DNA of 64,000 nt from Bacillus wiedmannii (GTDB lineage: Bacteria; Bacillota; Bacilli; Bacillales; Bacillaceae_G): assembly GCF_001583695.1 (NCBI RefSeq), contig NZ_LOBC01000018.1, positions 29,854-93,853 of the forward strand, written 5' to 3'. This document shows positions 1 through 8,350 of the stretch, piece by piece. Every line of letters begins with the position of its first letter. Position 1 is the stretch's first letter. The translations under genes were made by a program, and so were the position numbers. Under the pieces are notes generated by a model. The model had not been told where the DNA came from. It saw only the letters and a list, made by a program, of their open reading frames with translations, and searched no databases.

Positions 1-175
1 ACTATCTTTATTTTTCCTATAAAAATAGTATGAATTAATTTCAAGATTATTCCTTTCCTTTAAACATGTCAATCGTTCTCTTTTATTTCGTATTAAAAAA
101 TTAAAAATTCACTTCTATTCGTTCAGTATGAAACATAGAATACTAATAACCAATTACCAAAAAGGGGGCGAAAAC

Positions 176-373
176 ATGGACAACCTATTCCAATACGTCC
201 TGCACTACGTATTATTAACAATTATGATAGTCGGGGCTCTATTACTATTCCCATTCTTCCCAAAGTTCGTCCTCTTTTTAGCTTTTTTTATTATGCTCGG
301 GATCGCCATTATCATTTCAACAAGGGAAGATACGACACAAAAAGAAAGCAGAGTTCAGCGCGTAAAGCTGTAA
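176..373 (+). CDS. Small two-helix membrane protein, unknown function
   Basis: This 65-residue protein begins MDNLFQYV. I chose the ATG at 176 because an AAGGGGGCG ribosome site ends five bases before it; the upstream in-frame ATG at 128 has none. Two hydrophobic stretches (about residues 8-27 and 29-49) are followed by a short charged tail, so it is probably a small integral membrane protein. The last codons run into a terminator hairpin, which suggests a single-gene transcript. I recognise no family, and there is no partner gene beside it. Confidence 0.7.
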   Translation: MDNLFQYVLHYVLLTIMIVGALLLFPFFPKFVLFLAFFIMLGIAIIISTREDTTQKESRVQRVKL

Positions 374-386
374 CTCTGCTTTTTTA
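345..386 (+). terminator. Terminator of the small membrane protein gene
   Basis: AAAGCAGAGTT pairs with AACTCTGCTTT and a T-run follows. The left arm lies inside the end of the coding region. Confidence 0.75.
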
Positions 387-515
387 TTTTCAATCCTGAT
401 CCGCCGTTTCACATACTTATGTCTCGGGAAATAAGTAACCGATCCAAAAAATCCCTAATATCATTTATGTTTTATAATCTATGTAAATTACGGAACAAAG
501 ATGTATCAAATTTAC

Positions 516-531
516 TGTTTCACGTGAAACA
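516..531. other. parS chromosome-partition site
   Basis: TGTTTCACGTGAAACA is a perfect 16-bp palindrome and fits the Bacillus parS consensus TGTTNCACGTGAAACA at every position. Spo0J/ParB binds such sites, and they cluster around oriC. It sits in a gene-free gap beyond the end of the ABC-F gene. The match is direct; binding is inferred. Confidence 0.88.
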
Positions 532-570
532 CAATTTTTATTTTTCTCTTAAAGTAAAATATGAGTACAA

Positions 571-610
571 AAAAGCGAATCCCTTCAGCAAAGCTGAAGG
601 GATTCGCTTT
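571..610 (-). terminator. Terminator of the ABC-F gene
   Basis: A perfect 18-bp stem (AAAGCGAATCCCTTCAGC and its complement) with a 3-base loop; on the minus strand it is followed by six T. It begins just after the ABC-F stop codon. Confidence 0.85.
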
Positions 611-617
611 CTACTTT

Positions 618-2498
618 TTACTCCACAATATTCTCTAACTCATTATATAACTCCGCTCGTAACAACTCTTTCTTCGTTTTTTCTTCATACAATTGTTCAA
701 GCATTTCAACATCAACTACATGTTCCATCTTACACTCAAGCGCATATATATCCTCTTCTACATACATTAACTCCGTTTCAATACCCTCAACATTCCTAAC
801 TTCTTTCTTTTTTACAGGAGCTGTTTCAATATTTTTTCTTCCTCGGCGTTGCTGCTTTATTACTTGTTTCTCGAGCTTTTCTTCCCACTTTTGACGAGCC
901 CATGCGTAGTTCCCTGCAAACTCAAATAATTTATGCTCATCAATCCAATACGTCTTTTCAAATAACTTATTTAAAAAATAACGATCATGTGAAACAGCTA
1001 AAATCGTTCCATTATATTGCTCAAGAGCTTCCTCTAAAACTTCCCTTGATTCAATGTCGAGATGGTTTGTCGGCTCATCTAAAATTAAAAAATTGATATC
1101 TTGATACATAAGTTGCGCAAGTCTTAACCTCATTTTTTCTCCACCGCTCAGTTGCGTTACTTTCTTAAACACCGCTGGACCATAAAATAAAAACCTAGCT
1201 AATATATGTCTCGCTTCTCCCTCTGTTACAGCTACATATTCCCTGAAAGCCTCTAATACATTACTCTTCATATTTCCGTACGCATGTTGTGATAAATAAC
1301 CGATTTTCACACTACTACCAATACGGATTTCTCCAACGTCTGGTTCTATTTCTTCTAATAATAACTTTAGTAACGTTGTCTTTCCTGTACCATTACGACC
1401 AACGATCGCCGCACGCTCTTGAAAACGAACATGTAAATTCGCTTCGTTAAATAAAGGGTGGCCAGCAAATCCTTTACTCACTTCTTTCATTACAACAACA
1501 TCTTTCCCACTTCTCTCTTTCCCTTCAAACTGAAGTCCCATTTGTTTTCGTTCTAAAATAGGTTTCTTTAGTTTCTCTATACGTTCCAGTGCACGTTCCA
1601 TACTTCTCGCTCTCTTATGCAATCCTTCATTCGGAGGATTCGCCTGATTTGCCCATTCACGTAGTCGTTTAATTGCTTCTTTCATTTTCTTTATTTTCTT
1701 TTGCTGTTCTTGATAAGCCTGAAACTCCTGAAGTAACCGTTCTTCCTTTTCCTCAACAAACTGAGAATAGTTCGTATGATACACGTGAATCTCTCCATCT
1801 TCTAAATCAAAAACCTTCGTTACAACTTCATCAAGGAAATAGCGATCATGTGAAATGACCATAACCGTTCCATTGTATTCTTTTAAAAATTGCTCTAGCC
1901 ATTCTACGGCGAATAAATCTAAATGATTGGTTGGTTCATCTAATAGAAGTAAATCTGGTTTCTGCAACAACATGTATGCAAGGCTTACCTTTGTTTGTTC
2001 CCCACCACTTAACTCGGAAAATGATCGGAGAAATAGTTCTGTCACCTGTAGACCGTTTGCTACCTTCATCATATTCGCTTCTATTTCATAACCACCAAGA
2101 AACGCAAACTTTTCTTGGATTACTCCGTATCTCTCCATTAATCTTTGTAAAGCAGACGGTTCCCGTTCTTCTGCCATATGTTTTTCTAAAGCACGCATTT
2201 CTCTTTCTAATTCCTTTTCTGTTTTAAAGGCGGAACTCAATACATCATATATATTCATACCCTCATCAAATTTCGGAATTTGTGCCACATGACCAATACA
2301 TGTACCTTTCTTCATATGAATGTCCCCTGCATCCAAACTTTCCATTCCAGTTAGAAGCTGAAAGATTGTTGTCTTCCCACTACCGTTACGACCAACTAAT
2401 CCAACACGTTCACCATTCTTTATTTCAAGCGATATATTTTCAAATATGATGTTTCCACCAAAAGATTTCGTTACATTATTTACACTACAAATTGTCAT
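618..2498 (-). CDS. ABC-F family ATPase, probable ribosome-acting (antibiotic protection) protein
   Basis: This 626-residue soluble protein has two ATP-binding cassettes and no membrane segment, as expected of ABC-F proteins that act on the ribosomal E site. Cassette 1 has Walker A GRNGSGKTT (residues 36-44), signature LSGGEQ and DEPTNHLD. Cassette 2 has GRNGTGKTT, LSGGEK and DEPTNHLD. A charged linker rich in K, E and R joins them, followed by a basic and then acidic C-terminal tail. I start at the ATG at 2498 (MTICSVNN) because AAAGGAG lies just upstream; the longer frame begins inside the leader hairpin. The leader ORF and two hairpins upstream resemble attenuators of antibiotic-resistance ABC-F genes such as vmlR. 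That supports, but does not prove, a role in resistance to ribosome-targeting drugs. Confidence 0.88.
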   Translation of the reverse strand: MTICSVNNVTKSFGGNIIFENISLEIKNGERVGLVGRNGSGKTTIFQLLTGMESLDAGDIHMKKGTCIGHVAQIPKFDEGMNIYDVLSSAFKTEKELEREMRALEKHMAEEREPSALQRLMERYGVIQEKFAFLGGYEIEANMMKVANGLQVTELFLRSFSELSGGEQTKVSLAYMLLQKPDLLLLDEPTNHLDLFAVEWLEQFLKEYNGTVMVISHDRYFLDEVVTKVFDLEDGEIHVYHTNYSQFVEEKEERLLQEFQAYQEQQKKIKKMKEAIKRLREWANQANPPNEGLHKRARSMERALERIEKLKKPILERKQMGLQFEGKERSGKDVVVMKEVSKGFAGHPLFNEANLHVRFQERAAIVGRNGTGKTTLLKLLLEEIEPDVGEIRIGSSVKIGYLSQHAYGNMKSNVLEAFREYVAVTEGEARHILARFLFYGPAVFKKVTQLSGGEKMRLRLAQLMYQDINFLILDEPTNHLDIESREVLEEALEQYNGTILAVSHDRYFLNKLFEKTYWIDEHKLFEFAGNYAWARQKWEEKLEKQVIKQQRRGRKNIETAPVKKKEVRNVEGIETELMYVEEDIYALECKMEHVVDVEMLEQLYEEKTKKELLRAELYNELENIVE

Positions 2499-2520
2499 TT
2501 TCCGTACTCCTTTCAATATA

Positions 2521-2554
2521 AAAAACCATGGGAAAGAAACATTCCCCATGGTTT
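2521..2554 (-). terminator. Leader hairpin 2 (attenuator) before the ABC-F gene
   Basis: On the minus strand AAAACCATGGG pairs with CCCATGGTTTT and T residues follow. It ends about 20 bases before the ABC-F start codon, so read-through would be needed for expression. Confidence 0.75.
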
Positions 2555-2563
2555 TCGGCATAG

Positions 2564-2590
2564 AAAAAGGAAGCCAAATAGCTCCCTTTT
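2564..2590 (-). terminator. Leader hairpin 1 (attenuator) after the leader ORF
   Basis: On the minus strand AAAGGGAGC pairs with GCTTCCTTT across a 6-base loop and TTTTT follows. It lies about 30 bases after the leader ORF stop, so ribosome stalling upstream could change its folding. Confidence 0.75.
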
Positions 2591-2622
2591 CACACGCTTA
2601 TTAAAAATGGGTGAAGAGATTT

Positions 2623-2757
2623 CTATCGTTCAATAGCTACTATGCAATTGTTAAAAAAGGACAGACGTATCCCGTTAACAACTACATCATGAAAAATCGC
2701 ACGACAAAAATAGATATAATCTAAAAATTTGGCACGTGCAGCTAAAGAACGTTTCAT
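2623..2757 (-). CDS. Probable leader peptide of the ABC-F gene (44 aa)
   Basis: The peptide starts MKRSLAARAKF at an ATG preceded by AAAGAGGTGAATGAG, a strong ribosome site. An in-frame ATG at 2814 has none. It lies directly upstream of two tandem terminator-like hairpins and the ABC-F gene, with no other gene between. In known ABC-F attenuators, a drug-stalled ribosome on such an ORF prevents terminator formation. The peptide has no recognisable domain, and a regulatory rather than structural role is inferred from layout. Confidence 0.6.
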   Translation of the reverse strand: MKRSLAARAKFLDYIYFCRAIFHDVVVNGIRLSFFNNCIVAIER

Positions 2758-2885
2758 CTCATTCACCTCTTTCGTACGGAATTTAATACTTACTTCTTTA
2801 TTATACTTCCCCATTTCATGTTTGAATAGTCATTTTTCTGAAAATAATGAAGATAGACTAAACATTTCAATAAGTGACATCAAAT

Positions 2886-2950
2886 CTTACAACACTGTTA
2901 TGTTCACGTAATGGAAAGCGATAGTACGAAAAAGCGCCTCCCTATACAAT
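2886..2950 (+). promoter_or_regulatory. Promoter of the GATAGT-N19 family (mini-gene cluster)
   Basis: CTTACA at 2886, GATAGT at 2920-2925, exactly 19 bp, then TACAAT at 2945-2950. It matches the other promoters of this family in the window, though its dyad is less perfect. It drives the mini-genes beginning at 2993. Confidence 0.65.
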
Positions 2951-2992
2951 AAAGATGTAAACAAGAGAGACAACAAAAGGAGGTAAACAATC

Positions 2993-3073
2993 ATGATGAA
3001 AGAAATCGTAAAAGCAATCTTTGAGGTATTAGTGAACGGACAAGCAGTTGTAAAAGAACTAAACGAACTATAA
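2993..3073 (+). CDS. 26-residue peptide of the AKAV family
   Basis: The peptide begins MMKEIVKAIFEVL and ends KELNEL. AAAGGAGGT lies nine bases before the ATG, an excellent ribosome site for so short a gene. It reads as an amphipathic helix with no signal peptide. Its C-terminal half aligns with the next gene and with the first peptides of the pairs at 12972, 14083 and 16617 (pattern V/I-[DN]-x-x-A-V-x-x-x-L-N). It is the first of three mini-genes in one transcript. Function is unknown; amphipathic leaderless peptides can be membrane-active, but nothing here shows that. Confidence 0.65.
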   Translation: MMKEIVKAIFEVLVNGQAVVKELNEL

Positions 3074-3089
3074 AAAGGAGTGAAGGAAT

Positions 3090-3167
3090 ATGATAAACAT
3101 GGTAAAAATGATTTTACACGCTCTAGTTGATGCAAAAGCAGTTAGCCAAGAATTAAACGAACAATAA
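3090..3167 (+). CDS. 25-residue peptide of the AKAV family
   Basis: The peptide begins MINMVKMILHAL and contains VDAKAVSQELNE, which closely matches IDAKAVASTLNK in the pair-1 peptide at 12972, so the two are clearly related. AAAGGAG (3074-3080) precedes the ATG by nine bases. It follows the previous mini-gene by 16 bp in the same transcript. An amphipathic helix is likely and there is no signal sequence. Function is unknown. Confidence 0.65.
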   Translation: MINMVKMILHALVDAKAVSQELNEQ

Positions 3168-3184
3168 AAAAGGGGTAAATGAAT

Positions 3185-3307
3185 ATGAAGAAAGCCATTA
3201 TTGTAATCGCAAGTACAGCAATTGCCTTATACACAATAAAAAATAGAAAAAAGAAGCACAATAAAAACAATCTATATTATCCATACACATTATTAAAGAA
3301 AAAATAA
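3185..3307 (+). CDS. 40-residue single-span membrane peptide
   Basis: The peptide begins MKKAIIVIASTAIALYTI, one membrane span, followed by a very basic stretch (KNRKKKHNKNN) and an aromatic patch. AAAAGGGG (3168-3175) lies nine bases before the ATG. It is the third gene of the mini-gene cluster and ends at a terminator. The layout (amphipathic peptides followed by a small hydrophobic protein) parallels the two-peptide pairs further along. I do not recognise a family. Confidence 0.6.
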   Translation: MKKAIIVIASTAIALYTIKNRKKKHNKNNLYYPYTLLKKK

Positions 3308-3353
3308 AAGACAAGGTACCCTATCTTAATGAGGATATCTTGTCTTTTATTTT
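3306..3353 (+). terminator. Terminator of the mini-gene cluster
   Basis: AAAAGACAAG pairs with CTTGTCTTTT and T-rich sequence follows. Confidence 0.7.
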
Positions 3354-3441
3354 TCCTATCACCTTTAAAGGATTTCCTTCTCCCTTTCCCGAATGTATTA
3401 AGCGGGATTTTTACACACATTTTAAAGGGGCATACATACAA

Positions 3442-4236
3442 ATGGATACACAACAACTATACTTTTTAAACGATATTGGCAAACAAAAACCAGAAAGCAT
3501 TCGGAATAGAAGCGCCACATGTCCTTTTTGTGACAGAGAAAATTTAACGGATATTTTAGCAACTGAGGACTCAATTATTTGGCTAAAAAACAAATTTCCT
3601 ACATTAAAAGATACATTTCAAACGGTGCTAATCGAAACAGATAATTGTGAAGACCATATTGCGACATATACAGAAGAACATATGAGATCGCTAATCCGTT
3701 TCTCCATTCAACATTGGTTAGACTTACAGAAGAATGAAGAATTCACATCTGTGATTTTATACAAAAACCATGGTCCATTCTCAGGCGGAAGTTTGCATCA
3801 TGCACACATGCAGATTATTGGAATGAAATATGTAGACTACCTCGATAACGTAGAACAGGAAAACTTCCAAGGAGTAATTGTGCAAAAAAACGAACACATT
3901 GAACTCAATATTTCAGATCGTCCTATTATCGGTTTTACTGAATTTAATATCATCATTGAAGATGTTGAATGCATAGATGAACTAGCAAATTATATTCAAC
4001 AAACTGTACGTTACATACTGACAGATTTCCATAAAGGATGTAGTAGTTATAACTTATTTTTCTATCACTTAAATGGAAAAATCATTTGTAAAGTTGTTCC
4101 TAGGTTTGTCGTTTCACCCTTATATGTAGGATATAAAATACCACAAGTTTCTACAAAGCTAGAAGACGTGAAAATACAACTCGCGCAGTACTTCACGAGC
4201 GAAAAAGATACAATTATTCACAAAAAAACAGAGTAG
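3442..4236 (+). CDS. DUF4931 / HIT-like (GalT-like) protein
   Basis: This 264-residue protein carries a CPFC pair near residue 28 and the sequence GGSLHHAHMQIIG near residue 116. That fits the HxHxQ active-site motif of the HIT/GalT nucleotidyltransferase-hydrolase superfamily and the DUF4931 family. I start at ATG 3442, with AAAGGGG upstream; the longer frame begins at a TTG inside the preceding terminator. A nucleotidyl-transfer or hydrolysis activity is suggested by the histidines, but the substrate is unknown. It is a single gene that shares a bidirectional terminator with the convergent transglycosylase gene. Confidence 0.7.
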   Translation: MDTQQLYFLNDIGKQKPESIRNRSATCPFCDRENLTDILATEDSIIWLKNKFPTLKDTFQTVLIETDNCEDHIATYTEEHMRSLIRFSIQHWLDLQKNEEFTSVILYKNHGPFSGGSLHHAHMQIIGMKYVDYLDNVEQENFQGVIVQKNEHIELNISDRPIIGFTEFNIIIEDVECIDELANYIQQTVRYILTDFHKGCSSYNLFFYHLNGKIICKVVPRFVVSPLYVGYKIPQVSTKLEDVKIQLAQYFTSEKDTIIHKKTE

Positions 4237-4255
4237 GTATAGAAAACCTACTCTT
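4231..4255. terminator. Bidirectional terminator
   Basis: GAGTAGGT pairs with ACCTACTC between two convergent genes; it overlaps the end of each. Confidence 0.65.
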
Positions 4256-4781
4256 TGATTACACCTTTATTTCGATAGTACACGTCCTCTAACCCGACGT
4301 TATACTTCATGTTATTATCCGTCCACTCTGGCCCTAAATTTCCCGGCCATCCAGATGTATTTGCTATATATTTTAGTAATGCAAAATCAGTCAAACCTTT
4401 TTGCACCCCGCGCTTATATCCTTTCATTAAATGCGGCATTGCAATTTGCGCATTTGTACGTGGATCTTTCAACTCTTCATCAGTTAAATGCTCTGGTGCA
4501 AGTCCGCCACCGCGATGCAATTGAAACAATCCGAATGAAGTTCCATTATCTCCAACACTTCTTGGATTTAACCGGCTTTCATGTTCGGCAATTGTAAGAG
4601 GTATCCATTCTGGAAGATTGACTTTCTTTGCTTCCTCTATAATAATTTGTTTCATCTGTTTTGCTTCTTCTGAGTCAACATAGCTTGTCTCATTCATTAA
4701 CTTGCCCATTCCTTCAGACTTTCCTTGGAAATATAAGTACACCCCAAGAACAACTAAAAATCCTACAAAGAATTTCTTCAC
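4248..4781 (-). CDS. Lytic transglycosylase (SLT domain)
   Basis: This 177-residue protein begins with a GTG at 4781, preceded by AGAGGTAGAGG. One hydrophobic segment (residues 3-18) acts as signal or anchor, so the enzyme should face the cell wall. The SLT motif EHESRLNP supplies the likely catalytic glutamate Glu68, followed by the NGTSFGLFQLH stretch typical of the goose-lysozyme-like fold. Such enzymes cleave peptidoglycan between MurNAc and GlcNAc. It is short, about one domain, and no operon partner is present. Confidence 0.82.
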   Translation of the reverse strand: MKKFFVGFLVVLGVYLYFQGKSEGMGKLMNETSYVDSEEAKQMKQIIIEEAKKVNLPEWIPLTIAEHESRLNPRSVGDNGTSFGLFQLHRGGGLAPEHLTDEELKDPRTNAQIAMPHLMKGYKRGVQKGLTDFALLKYIANTSGWPGNLGPEWTDNNMKYNVGLEDVYYRNKGVIKE

Positions 4782-5031
4782 TACCTCTACCTCTTTCTCC
4801 GCTGAAATTTGTCCCCTTTCAGCCTTCTTCCCTTTACAATTACCAACATTCTATCATTCTCTTACCCTTTTATCATAGCAAATAACTATACATATTATCA
4901 TCATGCTTTAGACCGATTTTGTGAAAAAACAGCTGGTAAATACGTGCAAAAATGTAACTTTCATAGACTATAACTTATTTCTTGTATATAATTGTAAATT
5001 GAACTCTACATATAGAATAGGAGCAGACCAA

Positions 5032-6681
5032 ATGAAAAAGTGCATAATACTCTTGTTCAGCATTTTACTACTTATCCCTATCCACACCTCTGCACAAACG
5101 TCACCAAAACCAAAAGTACTTGTTTTATATAGTACAAAAGACGATAAAATTACAAATAATATTCAAATCCTTAATATTCAATTAGGCCATTTTACAAACG
5201 ATATAACTACGAAAAGTTTAAAACAAGCTAATGAAATTACTAATTCATCTTCTTATACACATATTGTCTATATCGGTGAACAAAAGGAAGAGTTTCCTGC
5301 TGAAGCAAAACAACTGATAGAAAATTTCTCAGGCCCAGTATTAGTTCTAGGACAAAATGTTGAACAATTATCTAATCGCTTTTCTTTCATTACTCTAAAG
5401 GATAGTGATATACGAGTTAATAAAATCGAATATCCAAGCCATAAGCTAAAAAACACTTTAGAAGAGGAACGATTGATTCAATCTTTTGATACAAACGGAA
5501 CTATTCTTGCTAACGCTGTAAGTTCAAATAGCAAGAACCCACTAATCGTTCAGCATGAAACATCTTATTATGTGGCAACGCCACACCTCTTTGACTGGAT
5601 GTCTCATTACGTCGGTGAAATGTTATTTTCTTACTTTGGACAAAAGCCAACGACAAATAAAGTAGAGGCTTATTTGCGTCTTGAGGACGTTCATCCGGCC
5701 GCAGATATAAATCAATTAAAAGAAATTGCTGAATTACTAAAAGAGAAAAAGATTCCTTACATGATCACTGTTATTCCTGTATATACAGATCCCGAGACAG
5801 GTAAAACACTGCATTTAAAAGATAAACCCGAACTAGTCGATCTTTTACGCTCTATGCAAGATGATGGTGCAGCAATTATTATGCATGGTTATACGCATCA
5901 ATTTTATGATAGTGAAACTGGGGAAGGTTTTGAATTTTGGGACGTAAAAACAGATCAACCAATTCGTCAACCGAAGCATGAAAAACCAAAAACAAAAGAT
6001 GACTTCCCTAATGTCGAAGCATATAATGCATATGTAAAAAAAGGGGAAGAGTTTGAAGAAAAGTATACGACTGATCATATTGAAAAAGGTATTCAAGAAC
6101 TTGTAGATGCCAAACTATATCCTGTCGCATTTGAAGCACCTCATTACACGATGTCTCAAAAAGGATATGAAATATTATCAAGATACTTTTCAACTTATGT
6201 AGGACAACTACAGTTAAGTGATACAACTTGGAAATCCATGCACTCACCATTTTATACAAGTACCCCATCATTTTTACACGGGATGAAATTAATGCCTGAA
6301 ACAGTTGGCTTTATTGAAGAAGATAAGCCACATGCTATTGCAAAGATGAAAGAACGTGCTGTATCTGTTGCTAAATTATCCGATGGAGTTATTGGTGCAT
6401 TCTATCATCCTTACTTAGGTGTGAAACCATTAAAAGAAGTATTAAAGGATCTAGAAAGTATTCCAAATATAGAATGGATTGATTTACAAAAAGAAACAAA
6501 TGAAGTGAAAATGAAAGATATTCATATTACGACTAACAAAGATGGCATTCACGTTGAAAAACCAACAAGCGCAGATGACGTAATGGATTATATAAAACAA
6601 TATGGGTTCTTCCTTATACTTGGTTTCTTCGTCATTGTCTTTCTTTTTCTATTAAGACGCGCGAAAAAATTAGAGTCATAA
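5032..6681 (+). CDS. Secreted DUF2334 (deacetylase-fold) membrane-anchored protein
   Basis: This 549-residue protein starts at ATG 5032 with AGGAG nine bases before; the longer frame to 4921 lacks a ribosome site. An N-terminal signal peptide (MKKCIILLFS...TSAQ) and a C-terminal membrane span ending RRAKKLES suggest the bulk lies outside the membrane. The middle contains RLEDVHP, IMHGYTHQ and EAPHYT, which fit DUF2334, a family related to the NodB polysaccharide deacetylase fold. B. subtilis YdaL is a comparable protein. Substrate is unknown; an exopolysaccharide or wall glycan is plausible. It is transcribed alone. Confidence 0.75.
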   Translation: MKKCIILLFSILLLIPIHTSAQTSPKPKVLVLYSTKDDKITNNIQILNIQLGHFTNDITTKSLKQANEITNSSSYTHIVYIGEQKEEFPAEAKQLIENFSGPVLVLGQNVEQLSNRFSFITLKDSDIRVNKIEYPSHKLKNTLEEERLIQSFDTNGTILANAVSSNSKNPLIVQHETSYYVATPHLFDWMSHYVGEMLFSYFGQKPTTNKVEAYLRLEDVHPAADINQLKEIAELLKEKKIPYMITVIPVYTDPETGKTLHLKDKPELVDLLRSMQDDGAAIIMHGYTHQFYDSETGEGFEFWDVKTDQPIRQPKHEKPKTKDDFPNVEAYNAYVKKGEEFEEKYTTDHIEKGIQELVDAKLYPVAFEAPHYTMSQKGYEILSRYFSTYVGQLQLSDTTWKSMHSPFYTSTPSFLHGMKLMPETVGFIEEDKPHAIAKMKERAVSVAKLSDGVIGAFYHPYLGVKPLKEVLKDLESIPNIEWIDLQKETNEVKMKDIHITTNKDGIHVEKPTSADDVMDYIKQYGFFLILGFFVIVFLFLLRRAKKLES

Positions 6682-6685
6682 TACA

Positions 6686-6718
6686 AAACCACCAAGCAGA
6701 ATGCTTGGTGGTTTTTTT
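6686..6718. terminator. Bidirectional terminator
   Basis: ACCACCAAGCA pairs with TGCTTGGTGGT around GAA, with a T-run on the plus strand, between convergent genes. Confidence 0.8.
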
Positions 6719-8222
6719 AACTTAAACCAAAACGTGGCATGTTATTAATAACCCATTGATTATTTTCATAAACAAATTCAACTTCTACTTTTTCCGTTAC
6801 ATTATCATAGTCATTATACGTTTCTACCTGCGCTCTTATTTTCCCATCCTTCAAATCGGCAGAAATAATTTTCGTGAATTTAGTCGCTGCTTTTGACCCT
6901 GGATCTCCAATAGCATAGTGCATTTTTCCATTTAACTCTTTAATATACTTACTCTTCATATACTCTGCTATAAATGATTTTGAGAAGTACGTAGATAGCG
7001 TAGTCTCTAAAGTATCCTTCGTATTATAAATAGGATTCACTAATTCCCCGTATGAAAAATCCCCTAATCGTTTTGGATTTCCTGTTAGTGCAGCCATTTG
7101 AACATTAGTAAGTTCCTTCTGTGCATTCCATACTTTCTGTAACATAACATCATCTGCTAATTTCTTATCTTTTTCTTCATTTGATTTCTTTGTATCTAGA
7201 TTTAAAATAGTTCCATTATCCGTATAAAGATACATATCTCCTGCTACAAAATATAAATAGGATTTAGTTGGTTCAACCGCTTTATTATAAATTACTTTTT
7301 CATTTCCACCATTCATTTTCTTCTTATATACTCCGTCCTTTTTTAAATAATAAAAAGTATCCCCTTTCACATTCATCTGCAAAGCATCCTTTACCAATAA
7401 CTTTTCGTTATTTTGTTGAATGTCTATTTCATATATGCCATGCTCAGCTTCATTTGTTTCAAAAGGTAACGAAAAGTCGATAACAGCATATAATTTTTCA
7501 TTATTATAAGTAGCACTAGATATTGTTGCATAATTTTCTTTTGACCAAGTTTTATTATCTTTTGTCAATTGTGTTCCACGATTTTTATTCCAATGTAGAA
7601 TACTATCGTCTATCGTTTGAGACCAACCTGAGTTTTTAAATGCCGCTTCTTCTTCCTGCCCCGTTTTCAAATCCATTTTTACTATCCCTACAATATCAAA
7701 ACCACCATGCTCAGAATATTTTTTCGGATAAAATAAAGTTTGGTCTTTTATATAAACATAATTTGTATCATCTTTTAACGTGTCTAGCTTTTTGCTAGAT
7801 ATATCATACTTCATTAAAGAAGATAATCCTGCATTCTTATCTTTATCCGTATGAATAAAATATAAAGATTTATCTTTTATATTTATGTAAGAAGCATTTA
7901 CGCCTTTTACTACAGGCTCTGCTGTTTGAAATTGATCTTTCGTACGATAAATGCCTCCTGTATTTTTATCACCATTCACCGCATAGTAAATCCAGCCGTT
8001 ACTCTCTGCCATTTTCCCTTCATTAGAACTGTTTCCAACCGTATTCCCATTCTTCTCATTTTCTTTCATCTGTTTTTCAACTACTGGATCAATTTTTTCT
8101 TCCTTATTTTCTTGTTTTGCGTTTGGATTTATAGCCTTTGTTTCTGCTTCACACCCAAACGCTGCAAGTGAAAGTGCACCGACCATCATTGTAATAGCTA
8201 TTTTTTTATATGCTTTCCCCAT
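6717..8222 (-). CDS. Large lipoprotein with propeller-like repeats
   Basis: The 501-residue protein begins MGKAYKKIAITMM with a signal peptide and a probable lipid-bearing Cys24 (AAFGC). I start at ATG 8222, preceded by a GGGGG stretch; the longer frame has a hydrophobic but unsupported extension. The body repeats short blocks of the type YIYxxNG / LYYxKxDGVYKK, resembling the DUF5050-type beta-propeller proteins, and the C-terminal third (after about residue 360) is a separate alpha/beta region ending in VEVEFVYENNQWVI. It probably sits on the outer face of the membrane. Function unknown. Confidence 0.65.
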   Translation of the reverse strand: MGKAYKKIAITMMVGALSLAAFGCEAETKAINPNAKQENKEEKIDPVVEKQMKENEKNGNTVGNSSNEGKMAESNGWIYYAVNGDKNTGGIYRTKDQFQTAEPVVKGVNASYINIKDKSLYFIHTDKDKNAGLSSLMKYDISSKKLDTLKDDTNYVYIKDQTLFYPKKYSEHGGFDIVGIVKMDLKTGQEEEAAFKNSGWSQTIDDSILHWNKNRGTQLTKDNKTWSKENYATISSATYNNEKLYAVIDFSLPFETNEAEHGIYEIDIQQNNEKLLVKDALQMNVKGDTFYYLKKDGVYKKKMNGGNEKVIYNKAVEPTKSYLYFVAGDMYLYTDNGTILNLDTKKSNEEKDKKLADDVMLQKVWNAQKELTNVQMAALTGNPKRLGDFSYGELVNPIYNTKDTLETTLSTYFSKSFIAEYMKSKYIKELNGKMHYAIGDPGSKAATKFTKIISADLKDGKIRAQVETYNDYDNVTEKVEVEFVYENNQWVINNMPRFGLS

Positions 8223-8295
8223 TTTTCCCCCTACTTCCTTCATCAAATTAAGCACATCATAAATTATAGAAAATATTAGAAAAAATATCCATAAT

Positions 8296-8326
8296 AAAAA
8301 GGACAAGAGTAACTCTCCTATCCTTT
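8296..8326 (-). terminator. Terminator of the TatD-type hydrolase gene
   Basis: On the minus strand AAAGGATAGGAG pairs imperfectly with CTCTTGTCCTTT, followed by T residues. Confidence 0.6.
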
Positions 8327-8350
8327 CAAATAAAGTGAAACTTTAATCAT

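Noticed and set aside
419-799. A 126-codon frame on the plus strand across the ABC-F 3-prime end
   Set aside because: It runs through the parS site and the terminator and is antisense to a clearly coding gene.
2887-3135. An 82-codon minus-strand frame over the mini-gene cluster
   Set aside because: Plus-strand mini-genes have strong ribosome sites and relatives elsewhere; the minus frame has neither.
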